Assembly: GCA_937925595.1 (NCBI GenBank)
Contig: CALALQ010000437.1
Location: 1-22,489 of the forward strand
Direction of reading: 5' to 3'
Length of the DNA: 22,489 bases
Origin: an uncultured Demequina sp.
GTDB lineage: Bacteria; Actinomycetota; Actinomycetes; Actinomycetales; Demequinaceae
Shown here: in pieces, positions 7,785 to 15,735 of the stretch
Layout: each line of letters opens with the position of its first letter
Position numbering within the stretch: the stretch's first letter is position 1
Notes under the pieces: generated by a model
What the model saw: the letters and a program-made list of their open reading frames with translations, nothing else
Database searches by the model: none
What the model was told of the DNA's origin: nothing
Program-made: the position numbers and the translations under genes

Positions 7785-8306
7785 TCAACTGATCCTCGGG
7801 TGATACAGCCCCACCCAGTGCTTGCCGTCGTAGTCGGCGGCATGGTCGTCGGTGTTCATGATGCGCTCGATCTCGTTCTCGGCGCCCGACCAGAGCAGGC
7901 GTCCGATGTGGAGGCCGTTCTCCCCGGAGTTGCGGTGCTTGTAGTGGTACTCCTCGCTCGCGCCGCGCATCGAGATCCGGCTGCGGCCGGACGGGAGCCA
8001 CAAGATGAGCCCGGCCCCGCCCTCGTAGTGCGTCTGGAACGACATGATGGCCCGCCGCAGGTCCTCGACCAGCCAGCGTTCGGCGTCGGGGCCGCCCAGC
8101 ACATCGAGGCAGCCCTCGACGCCGGCGACGACGATCGCATCGCCCCCGGCGGCGGGGAGATCGTCCGGCCAGTGATCCACCATGCTGAACATTTGGCGGA
8201 TCGATACGACCTCGGCGGGGTCCACGATCTCCGCGAGCGTCTCGGCGTCCCAGAGCAACGAGAACCCCCGGCGCGACCACCCGTGGTTGAACCGCGTGCG
8301 GACCAT
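7785..8306 (-). CDS. 173-residue protein of unknown family inside the defence operon
   Basis: I do not recognise this family. The ATG overlaps the methylase stop codon as ATGA, and the next gene begins two bases after its own stop, so it is locked into the operon between methylase and helicase. The protein is neutral to acidic. A hydrophobic strand DAIVVAGVEGCLDVLGG (about 55-71) and a second one AGLILWLPSG (about 97-106) are reminiscent of a degenerate Rossmann or P-loop-like core, but no Walker A motif is present. A basic, aromatic stretch follows (SRISMRGASEEYHYKH). In type 3 BREX a small P-loop protein called BrxF is part of the set; this gene could be its functional counterpart, but I see no sequence proof. 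The longer frame from 8600 only adds an out-of-frame translation of the methylase. Confidence 0.75.
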   Translation of the reverse strand: MVRTRFNHGWSRRGFSLLWDAETLAEIVDPAEVVSIRQMFSMVDHWPDDLPAAGGDAIVVAGVEGCLDVLGGPDAERWLVEDLRRAIMSFQTHYEGGAGLILWLPSGRSRISMRGASEEYHYKHRNSGENGLHIGRLLWSGAENEIERIMNTDDHAADYDGKHWVGLYHPRIS

Positions 8307-11300
8307 CAGGCCTCCTCTCCGAGATCGTCGAAGAGCGTCAGCTCCTTCGCCTTGGGCTGGTTCTTGGCCTCCCAGCCCTTGTAGAGCTGCGAGGCGATCG
8401 TCGCGGCGTTGCGCGTCGGCGAATCCGCCCCGTGCGTCTTGAACCACGCCAGGATCGCGCCCAGCGCCGGGTGCGGCCGGAAGTTCGGGTTGTTCAGCGT
8501 TTCGCTGGCGTTGATCCCGCTGTTCTCGAAGCACGCCCCGATGAGGTACATGGCCTGGTCGTAGTCGCTGGTCATGCCCTTCCGCAGCCTGCCCACCCAT
8601 TGCCGGGCCAGGTCGAGGGGCGGGACGAGGTGGAAGACCTTCTTCTTCTCGGTGACCCAGCCCCGGTTCTCGAAGTCGGACGGGGCGCTGCCGGTGCCGC
8701 GGAGGAACTTCTGGATCTGGTCGCGGGGCAGTTCGGCCTTGCCGTCGAACAGCCGCAGGAGCATCCGCGTGAACGGCTCGGCGTTGTGCGGCGGCGGCTC
8801 CTTGATGCCCCCGGCCTCCTCGTCCAGGAGCTGGTTGATGCCCAGGAGCGCTTCGAGGACCGTCATCGGCGTGTCCGGGTCCTTATAGACTTTGCCGTAG
8901 TGCCTAGAGAAGTACTCCAGCGCCTTGCCGCGCCGGATCACCTGGAGGTCGGCCTCCGGTAGCCCGTCCTCCTGGTGGTGCTCCAGCAGGTCCTGGATGT
9001 CTCGGACATCCTGGAGCACCTGACGCCGCAGCTTGGCCCAGGAAATCGGCTTCGGCTCCTCGTGTCGCTTCCGGCAGACGTGGATGATGTCGTACTCTAT
9101 CTTCTGTGATCCGAACTGAGCGTTGTCACCTTTGGACTCGTCACCTCGAATCGGATACGTGGCTGCAAGGTTAAACCCTGCGTCGAACAATGACTCAAGG
9201 ACTGACACCCACGCCTTGTCCTCATTGTGGTGGAACGTGAAGGCCAAAGTGCCTCCGTGCTTCAAAATGCGGCCCGCTTCTCGCCAACACTCCGTCAGCA
9301 GTCGTTGGTAAAAAGCATCTGCCGGCGTTCGACCGTCGTCAGCTGCCGACCCCGGGTGACGCGCCGTGTTCGCAACCGCCTCAAGAGCCTTGGGCGTGTG
9401 CTCTGGGCCAAAATGCTCCGGATACGTGTCTTTCAGGACAAGCCGTAGCCAGACATAGAAGAAGTCCGCAAGCTCCGCATATTGGAGAATCCCACCAAAG
9501 GGCGGATCGGTTATCACCGCATCAAACGAGCCGCCCGGGATGGTCTCAAGCTGGGTCGACGTCCCACAGGTCAACTGTTCCGACGCCGACAAACACGCCA
9601 GCGATTCCTGATGGGTGAGGGGGTCGCCACAGTAAACTTTCTCACTTTTTCCGGAAATAGCGTGAGCCAATACGGGGTGGACGGAGGCAATGCGCTGCTT
9701 AGGCACACTCTCGTAAGGGGATGCCGCCCACTCAAGGGCTGCCATGAGGTTGTCGTACTGTGTGCGCCAGTTCCCTCTTCCCAGTTCTGAGAACACACCG
9801 TTCTCGACGAAAGTGTTCTTAGGATTGTAGTTGTTGTTGCTCATAAAAGGCACGAGCTTGTCGTACCCGATGTCCCAGAAGCAGAAGACATTCTGATTGC
9901 GGAGGTACTGTTGAAACGAGCCGAGCACCAGCTCCGTCGCACTCTGGCTCCGTTCAGAACGCGGGGTCGCAATCGCCTTGAGGAGTAGCGCCAGCACGAG
10001 CTTCTGTCTCGGGTTGAACAGATCGGACCACTTGTTGAAGCCGTGCTTCGGAAGCGGGTCTTTGACATGCGTCCGATCGCCGTACGGAATGTCCGCATTC
10101 GGCCAAAACCCGCACAGGTCAACATCCGCTCGCTCGTTCCACTCCACGCAAGCCGCATCGTACGCGCCGGTCGTTCGACAAACGTCAAAAAAGCGACCTC
10201 CATAGGGCGCGTCTGCGGCATCGCACGTCGGGCAATACCCTTGAATCGCATACGCGGCGACCGGCGCGTTTCCCCCAGAGTGCTGCAACGCTTTCAGGAT
10301 GAAGTGAGAAGCGCCGCAGGTGTCCGCCTGGCATGTGAATCGACTGTTGCCGGGTACAGTGCCGCCGTTGTCGCCGGTCCTAACTCTGGTCCCGTCGGCG
10401 AGCGTGATCTCATCCGGCAGCTTGCCGCGAACCTCGACCAGATTGCAGGTAGCCGCGCGTGCCCGGTTCCACCGTAGCGTGGCGTCCAGAGGGTCGTTAA
10501 GGCTGCCGCCGTAGGGTCGGCCCTGCTCGTCCTTCGATGGCTCGCCCTTCAGCCAGTCGGTGTGGACGAGCAGCGACAACTCGATTGTTTTTTTCCCCGG
10601 CTTGGCGAGCTTTCCGAGCCGCTCCTCCTTTCCGCAATGCGGGCAGGTGACCGCCTCGGGGTTGCCCGCCATGTTGAGCGCGGCAACGGCGTAGGGATGC
10701 TCCGTGTCCGCGACCACAAGCTCGACGCCCGGGGCCATGCGGGCGTCGCGTTCCTCGATTTCGTACTTCTCGCCGCAGTGCTTGCAGGTGCGCTTCCACG
10801 CCTTGATCGAGATCGACTTCACCGCCATCACGGGGCTGGACATGATCGGCGTGCGGTGGCCGCACCCGGTCACGGGGCACGGCCCGTGCTTGGCCCAGAA
10901 GGTGTAGATGACCTCGGGGCCTTCGTAGCGGTAGTCCTTCCGCTGCTCCGGCGAGAGCGTGAGCGGGTCGAAGTTCTTGCCCATAACGCGGCCGGTGCTG
11001 ACCTGCGTCCATTTGCCCTTGTGCCCGCGCGGGCAGTCGCAGGCGTAGAAGGGCATGATCTGCGGCTTGACCTCGGCCTCGATGTCGGCGAGCAGGGCCT
11101 CGACCTCGGCCTTGTCCACCCGGGCCAGCTCGTTCTTCACGACGAACCAGGCGACGGGGTTCAGGTCGTTGCCGTACATCTGCATGCCGAGGCGCGAGCC
11201 CTCGACCACGGTCGTGCCGCCGCCCATGAAGATGTCGGCGACCTTGAGGTGCTTGAACGTGCCCTTCTTCTGGTGGTTGCCGTAGTAGACATCCCACACG

Positions 11301-11647
11301 AGCTTGGCGGCCTCGGCCGGGTCGTCCGGGGCCTTGATCGCGGCCGCGAGCAGCATCGAGCGGAAGACGCTGCTCCGCCGGCGCGCCCACCACTTCGACA
11401 TCTGATAGATCGGCTTCCCGGCGTTGCCCTCGATGGCCGCGATCTGGTTGATCGGGATGATCGGGAAGTCCACCTCCAGGCAGGTGAGCGGGCGGTTGGG
11501 GTCGGAGAAGTCCACCGTCTCCAGGTCCCAGGCCTTCCCGGCGTTCACCGCCTTGGCGACCTCGCGCGCGACCCATTCGGGCTTGGTGAGACCCTCGTCC
11601 TTCCACGGCTGGGCCTTCGCCTTCGATTTGGAGTCCAACTGGGTCAT
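8306..11647 (-). CDS. DUF1156 adenine-specific DNA methylase with zinc ribbons (PglXI-like)
   Basis: A 1113-residue methylase of the COG1743/DUF1156 type. The DUF1156 start region (about 60-105, with YQMSKWWARR) precedes SAM motif I DIFMGGGTT (138-146) and DLNPVAW (161-167). Multiple Cys pairs follow (C203/C205, C257/C262, C288/C291, CPHC at 335-338 and more up to about 490), indicating zinc-ribbon insertions. Catalytic motif IV is DPPF (714-717), typical of N6-adenine or N4-cytosine amino-methylases. A C-terminal helical region completes it. It should mark host DNA and may also take part in the defence complex. Start and stop both make ATGA overlaps with neighbouring genes. Bases about 9100-10480 are much less GC-rich than the flanks of the same gene, suggesting intragenic recombination. 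Methylated base and site are unknown. Confidence 0.93.
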   Translation of the reverse strand: MTQLDSKSKAKAQPWKDEGLTKPEWVAREVAKAVNAGKAWDLETVDFSDPNRPLTCLEVDFPIIPINQIAAIEGNAGKPIYQMSKWWARRRSSVFRSMLLAAAIKAPDDPAEAAKLVWDVYYGNHQKKGTFKHLKVADIFMGGGTTVVEGSRLGMQMYGNDLNPVAWFVVKNELARVDKAEVEALLADIEAEVKPQIMPFYACDCPRGHKGKWTQVSTGRVMGKNFDPLTLSPEQRKDYRYEGPEVIYTFWAKHGPCPVTGCGHRTPIMSSPVMAVKSISIKAWKRTCKHCGEKYEIEERDARMAPGVELVVADTEHPYAVAALNMAGNPEAVTCPHCGKEERLGKLAKPGKKTIELSLLVHTDWLKGEPSKDEQGRPYGGSLNDPLDATLRWNRARAATCNLVEVRGKLPDEITLADGTRVRTGDNGGTVPGNSRFTCQADTCGASHFILKALQHSGGNAPVAAYAIQGYCPTCDAADAPYGGRFFDVCRTTGAYDAACVEWNERADVDLCGFWPNADIPYGDRTHVKDPLPKHGFNKWSDLFNPRQKLVLALLLKAIATPRSERSQSATELVLGSFQQYLRNQNVFCFWDIGYDKLVPFMSNNNYNPKNTFVENGVFSELGRGNWRTQYDNLMAALEWAASPYESVPKQRIASVHPVLAHAISGKSEKVYCGDPLTHQESLACLSASEQLTCGTSTQLETIPGGSFDAVITDPPFGGILQYAELADFFYVWLRLVLKDTYPEHFGPEHTPKALEAVANTARHPGSAADDGRTPADAFYQRLLTECWREAGRILKHGGTLAFTFHHNEDKAWVSVLESLFDAGFNLAATYPIRGDESKGDNAQFGSQKIEYDIIHVCRKRHEEPKPISWAKLRRQVLQDVRDIQDLLEHHQEDGLPEADLQVIRRGKALEYFSRHYGKVYKDPDTPMTVLEALLGINQLLDEEAGGIKEPPPHNAEPFTRMLLRLFDGKAELPRDQIQKFLRGTGSAPSDFENRGWVTEKKKVFHLVPPLDLARQWVGRLRKGMTSDYDQAMYLIGACFENSGINASETLNNPNFRPHPALGAILAWFKTHGADSPTRNAATIASQLYKGWEAKNQPKAKELTLFDDLGEEA

Positions 11648-12651
11648 GCGGTCCTCGTCTGGCCTTTGGAGAGTTCGATGAATGGAACCGCGACCTCAAG
11701 GACCGACAGTCCACCGTGGGTGAGCGTGGGATAGCCGCCGGCGCTCTTCCATTTGCGGCGGCCGTTGACGAACAGGTGAGGGCCGTGCCGCGTGTCGAGG
11801 TGCAGGTCGATCGGCGGCACCCACGCGGCGGGCTGGCTACCGGCATCGGTGCAGCGACCGCTCTTGTAGGTGCGCTTGAGATAGTCGGCGTGGTCCGCGC
11901 CGGCGTCGGGGAAGAGTTCGCTCGCGGCGTAGCCGTGGTCCGAGGTGATCAGGAGGCGGCGGCCTTCGGCGAGGCGATCGACGAGCGTCCAGAAGGCGTC
12001 GCCCCCGAGGTACTCGGCGGCCTTGGCGATCAGCGGGCGCAGGCCCTCGCCGGCGTCCGCGAAGTCGTGGACATCCTTGTCCGGCCAGTGGTGCCAGAAG
12101 ACCCAGTCCGCCTCGGAGCCGATGAAGCGGGCGCAGTCCTCCCACGCGATGTCGGTGCACTCGGTGCGAGCGCCCGGCAGGCGATGGCCGGAGCCGGCGG
12201 CGCTTGCGCCCAGCGATGACCGCTGCCCGAAGCCCAGAGCTTTGGCGAACGGCGTCGTGTCCGGCGGCAGTTCGGCCCCGGTGGCGCGGGCGTCGTGGAT
12301 TGTGAAGCCTCGTGCAGCGGCACCGGCGAGCAGCCAGGGCGCCTCGCGCAGCGAGAGCGCATCGAGGATGAGCACGGCCCGCCCGCTGCTCCGGGGCGAC
12401 CACCAGTTGGCGATCGCGTCGGTGGTGAGCGGGACGGAGGCCTCGTAGTGCTGCCAGAGGTCCCATCCCGCGGTGGCGAGGAACAGGTCAAGGTCGCCCA
12501 CCTCGCGGTCGCGCCGGGGCACCTCGGATTCCGGTTTCGCATTGCCAAAAGGGGCCGAGCAAACCTCCCAGGCGTGGGAAAGGATGGAGGCCCACGCCGG
12601 GCCGGGCGAATCGGCCTGAAGGTGCCGGAGCTGGTCGCAGGTCAGCGTCAT
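11644..12651 (-). CDS. Short PglZ-domain protein (alkaline phosphatase superfamily)
   Basis: A 335-residue protein with the C-terminal phosphatase fold of PglZ. Metal-site-type motifs are LILDALS (94-100, D97), ITSDHGYA (235-242, D238 and H239) and THGGLSVLEVAVPF (311-324, H312), the last being the characteristic closing motif of PglZ. PglZ is the signature protein of BREX and Pgl phage-resistance systems, where it associates with the methylase and is required for defence. PglZ proteins of the standard BREX types are about twice this length as I recall; this one has only about 85 residues before the phosphatase fold, so the N-terminal domain is missing or very reduced. The gene overlaps both neighbours as ATGA. 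It sits between ATPase and methylase, a different order from canonical type 3 BREX. Confidence 0.85.
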   Translation of the reverse strand: MTLTCDQLRHLQADSPGPAWASILSHAWEVCSAPFGNAKPESEVPRRDREVGDLDLFLATAGWDLWQHYEASVPLTTDAIANWWSPRSSGRAVLILDALSLREAPWLLAGAAARGFTIHDARATGAELPPDTTPFAKALGFGQRSSLGASAAGSGHRLPGARTECTDIAWEDCARFIGSEADWVFWHHWPDKDVHDFADAGEGLRPLIAKAAEYLGGDAFWTLVDRLAEGRRLLITSDHGYAASELFPDAGADHADYLKRTYKSGRCTDAGSQPAAWVPPIDLHLDTRHGPHLFVNGRRKWKSAGGYPTLTHGGLSVLEVAVPFIELSKGQTRTA

Positions 12652-15398
12652 TCCGCCTGCTCCTTCTCCAGCCCCAGCTCATACGTCATGCCGTCGGGGA
12701 GCTTCTTGATCAACTCCTGGAGCTGCGCCCCGGTCAGCTTGTCCACTTTCAGGGCGAGGGCGTGCAGTTGCGTGCCCGCTTTGATGCCCTGGTTCTCGAT
12801 CCGGCCGAGCAGGTTCAGCGCCGAGGTCGCGGGGATGTTGACCTGGACCCGCACGGCCGTGCCGCCGCCGAAAATCCCGCCGCCCGTCTGACCGCCGCCG
12901 CCGGTGCCGTTCCCGCCTGTGGTCGTGCCGCCAGAAGGGCCGCCGCCATTGCTTGTCGTGGTGCCGCCCGTCCCGCCCGATCCCGGATCACCGCCGGGGC
13001 CGCCCGCGCCTCCGGTGCCCCCGGTGCTCCCGGTGCCTGCCACGCCTCCGGTGCCGGGAACGTTCTGCGGCAGGAGGACGAGGGTCTCATCGAGGTGCTT
13101 CCCGCTCCCGAGCTTGCCGCGCATCCGCCGCCACGCCGTCTCCTCGGCCTCCCCGTGGTGGGTCTGGAGGTACTCCATGCCCCGGAGATTGATGGCGATC
13201 AGGCCCTTGGCGCACAGGCGGATGATCCGCTCCTTGACGAGCGTCTCGCCCAGCCACGGGATGCAGTCCTGGCCGCCCGGGCGGGGCTCCTTAAGTTCCT
13301 TGAGCAGCTTCCCGATCGGCTCGCTGCTGGACGCCGCGGCGAGGATGAAGCTCTCGAAGTCCTCGGGGATGAACAGATTCTCGTTGATCAGCTTGTCGAT
13401 CGCCTCCGGGATCGCCGTCCCCTGCGACCGGTGAGACTCGATGTGGAACCGGCAGTTCTCGGGCTGCTGGAAGTTCCAGTTGGCGATGACCGCGAAGCGA
13501 TCGAAGCGGGACTTCAGGATCTCGCGGAGTTCCTTTTGGTACTTCGTCTGCAGGCGGCCGTACTCGGGGTTCTGCGCCTTCCACTGCTCCGCGAGGAAGA
13601 CGCAGCGGGCCAGGACGATCAGGTCCCGGTCTGTAAACAGATTGGTGCTGCCATCCTGCGGGATCAGGAACCGCACCGCGTTGCGGTTCTTCTGCAGGTT
13701 GTCGCGGAGCCACCGGCCGAGGGCTGCTTCGGCCTTCGGTGGCGACTCCGGCAGGACGAGGACGGGGATGCGGTCGTCCCACTGGCTCGGCTGATCGGCC
13801 TCTTCAACACCCTCCCACGGGTCGCGGCTCCACGCCTGGGACAGCACGACCACGCGGAAGCGGGTCGCTGTGTCGGCTCCACCGCCGATGACGTAGCGCA
13901 CCTCTCGGGCGAGGTGCGCCAGGTCCTGGCCCTCCAAGAAGAGCTTGTCATTGCGGGCGCTGGCGATCAGCTTCGCCTGGGGGTTTTCCTCTTCCCTGAA
14001 GATGTACCGATTCCCATCCTCGTGGATGTTGAAGCTGTTCTCGACGATGGTTGACAGCTCGACCTGGAACGCGTTGTCGTCGACCGGCTTCTCGCGCGTG
14101 ACGTCCACGTGAAGGGTCGCCTGGTCGGCCCCGGCTTGGTTGATGTCCGCGAGGGACCGCAGCCAGAGAGCGCCGATGACACCCTCCAGGTGAGGGAGCT
14201 TCTTGCTCGTATCCGGCACGGCGGCGCGTACGGCCTCGAGGTTGCGGAGCGCCTTCTCGCGCAGCTTGGCGTGGTGCTGGTTGGCGACCGAGTCGAGCAG
14301 CGCCGCGATCCCGCTCTTCTCATCGTCGAGCCGGAAGTCTGCGGCCGTGATGACCGCGGCGTCGTCGCCGGACTGCTTAAAGAGGTCTGCGAGCACCCGG
14401 ATCAGGTCTCGAGTGCCCTGCGCGCTCGTCGCGATCAGCACCTGATCCTCGAGGAGCTGCATCAGGTGGGTAGCGAAAGGCCACGTGTCGAGAAAGTCGC
14501 CGCGGAGCCGGCCCTGCTCGGCGGGGGGAGTGCTCTTCAGCCTGAAGTACTCCTCGATGTGCGGGGTGAGCAGCGACTCGATCGCGGACCGCGAGACCTG
14601 AAGGCGGTTCTCGAAGAGCCGATGGAGCAGGAGCCTGGACCGGTCCTGCTTGGCGGATGGGCCGGTGAAGTCGATGATGACCGGGTTGACGCGCTGGATC
14701 TGCTGGAAGGCATCGGTGGACCCGTTGCGCACCGAGGCGACCAGGATCAGCTTGTCGGGGTACTCCTTGGCAATCTCCGACAGGATCTGGATGAAGTTGA
14801 ACGCCCACGTCCGCCACGGGTACTGCTTGGTGTTGGTGATGCCGTCGAACCAGGTCTGGAACTCGTCCAGGATCAACGCCGTGGGGGTATGCGCCAGCAT
14901 CTCCATGATGATGGTGTCGCTGGGCACGTCGGTCTTCTTGTCACCCTGAGCCTCCCACTTGCCGCGGCAGTAGGCGCCGTGCGGATGGTTGTCGAAGAGG
15001 ACGTCCCAGAGGAACTTGTAGTGCTGCTGGTGCATGCTCTCGCTGATGACGTGCATTCCGTCACGCAGCGGGATGGCGCTGATCTTCGGGTTCTCCAGCA
15101 CGCCAGCCCAGTGCGTGAGCCACGACTTGGCGGCGGCTTGGTCCGTCAGGCAGTGGTAAAGGACCGCCATCAGGTGCGACTTGCCCTGTCCGCGCTCGCC
15201 CTTCAGGACAACTGGTCGTCCCTGATCCGGACCTGTTGCTTCCAGCATCTTGAGCACGTCGGTGCTCGGATAGGTGATCTTCAGGAACTCACCGGCGGCG
15301 ACTTGAGTCGCGCCGGTGTTGTTCTTGTTCGTCAGCTCGATCGCCGTGCCCTTGAGGCGGCGGCCTTTGAACTCGTCTCTGAGTGTCAATCCCAGCAT
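12648..15398 (-). CDS. DUF499 ATPase (BrxC/PglY-like)
   Basis: A 916-residue P-loop ATPase. The Walker A motif is GERGQGKS (67-74) and Walker B is LILDEFQTW (175-183), and both fit the DUF499/COG1483 family. The first 65 residues with the TNKNNTGATQVAAGEFLKIT-type opening are typical of it. After a long helical middle the chain runs into a flexible Gly/Thr/Ser linker (about 780-845) followed by a compact C-terminal domain of about 70 residues. In BREX the BrxC/PglY ATPase is an essential core member; in Hma loci the ATPase is likewise DUF499-type. GAGGAG is placed five bases before the ATG, the best ribosome-binding site in the operon, and the regulator gene ends 30 bases upstream. The stop codon overlaps the PglZ start as ATGA. 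Confidence 0.92.
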   Translation of the reverse strand: MLGLTLRDEFKGRRLKGTAIELTNKNNTGATQVAAGEFLKITYPSTDVLKMLEATGPDQGRPVVLKGERGQGKSHLMAVLYHCLTDQAAAKSWLTHWAGVLENPKISAIPLRDGMHVISESMHQQHYKFLWDVLFDNHPHGAYCRGKWEAQGDKKTDVPSDTIIMEMLAHTPTALILDEFQTWFDGITNTKQYPWRTWAFNFIQILSEIAKEYPDKLILVASVRNGSTDAFQQIQRVNPVIIDFTGPSAKQDRSRLLLHRLFENRLQVSRSAIESLLTPHIEEYFRLKSTPPAEQGRLRGDFLDTWPFATHLMQLLEDQVLIATSAQGTRDLIRVLADLFKQSGDDAAVITAADFRLDDEKSGIAALLDSVANQHHAKLREKALRNLEAVRAAVPDTSKKLPHLEGVIGALWLRSLADINQAGADQATLHVDVTREKPVDDNAFQVELSTIVENSFNIHEDGNRYIFREEENPQAKLIASARNDKLFLEGQDLAHLAREVRYVIGGGADTATRFRVVVLSQAWSRDPWEGVEEADQPSQWDDRIPVLVLPESPPKAEAALGRWLRDNLQKNRNAVRFLIPQDGSTNLFTDRDLIVLARCVFLAEQWKAQNPEYGRLQTKYQKELREILKSRFDRFAVIANWNFQQPENCRFHIESHRSQGTAIPEAIDKLINENLFIPEDFESFILAAASSSEPIGKLLKELKEPRPGGQDCIPWLGETLVKERIIRLCAKGLIAINLRGMEYLQTHHGEAEETAWRRMRGKLGSGKHLDETLVLLPQNVPGTGGVAGTGSTGGTGGAGGPGGDPGSGGTGGTTTSNGGGPSGGTTTGGNGTGGGGQTGGGIFGGGTAVRVQVNIPATSALNLLGRIENQGIKAGTQLHALALKVDKLTGAQLQELIKKLPDGMTYELGLEKEQAE

Positions 15399-15428
15399 CG
15401 CATCTCCTCTGCATCAGAGCCGTCGAGT

Positions 15429-15647
15429 TCAGCGCTCGCGGTCGGCGGGCGGCTTGTCGCCGAGCCATCGATCGATCACCGACCGATGGAACCGCCAATG
15501 CTTTCCCACCTTCTGGCCCGGCACCTTCCCCTCCTGCGCCAGCTTGTAGAGCGATGACTTCGAGACCTGCAGGTATGCTGCAAGGTCGTCGATGGTCATG
15601 ACCTCAGGCGGGGCCGGGGGAGGATCGGACCGGGTCGGAGGGGGCAT
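15429..15647 (-). CDS. Excisionase-type (MerR-like) helix-turn-helix protein
   Basis: A 72-residue DNA-binding protein. MTIDDLAAYLQVSKSSLYKL (17-36) is the winged-helix recognition part of the excisionase/MerR-like family, followed by the wing KVGKHWRFHRSVIDRWL (46-62). ATG 15647 gives a Pro-rich leader; the ATG at 15599 (residue 17) begins exactly at the domain and is a credible alternative, since GAGG precedes it. Proteins of this kind act as excisionases of mobile elements or as small regulators. Lying 30 bases ahead of the DUF499 gene and behind an inverted repeat, it is most likely the operon's regulator. No integrase is visible in the window to support an excisionase role. Confidence 0.85.
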   Translation of the reverse strand: MPPPTRSDPPPAPPEVMTIDDLAAYLQVSKSSLYKLAQEGKVPGQKVGKHWRFHRSVIDRWLGDKPPADRER

Positions 15648-15664
15648 AGGGCGGGATGATAGCG

Positions 15665-15688
15665 GTTCCTGGCAGTTCTTGCAGGAAC
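15665..15688. promoter_or_regulatory. Inverted repeat upstream of the HTH gene, candidate operator/promoter
   Basis: GTTCCTG and CAGGAAC form a perfect 7-base inverted repeat separated by 10 bases, and a near direct copy GTTCTTG lies inside. It ends 18 bases upstream of the first possible start of the HTH gene. On the minus strand TATCAT (15656-15661) sits just after it and could be a -10 box; the matching -35 is poor. The arrangement suits autoregulation by the HTH protein. There is no T-run, so it is unlikely to be a terminator of the tail module. Confidence 0.35.
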
Positions 15689-15735
15689 GGGGCGTGCGAG
15701 CGGCCCTGGGGCCGCGTCGACTCCGATGCTCGGAC

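Noticed and set aside
7789..8280. N-terminal extension of the helicase frame
   Set aside because: Its translation is Arg/Gly/Pro-rich nonsense and it fully overlaps the unknown 173-residue gene, whose own composition is protein-like and which overlaps the methylase as ATGA.
14109..15557. Long plus-strand open frame opposite the DUF499 gene, and similar ones at 10562-11734 and 19809-21278
   Set aside because: Same reason: they mirror well-supported genes and show Arg/Leu/Val/Gly-rich translations without domains.
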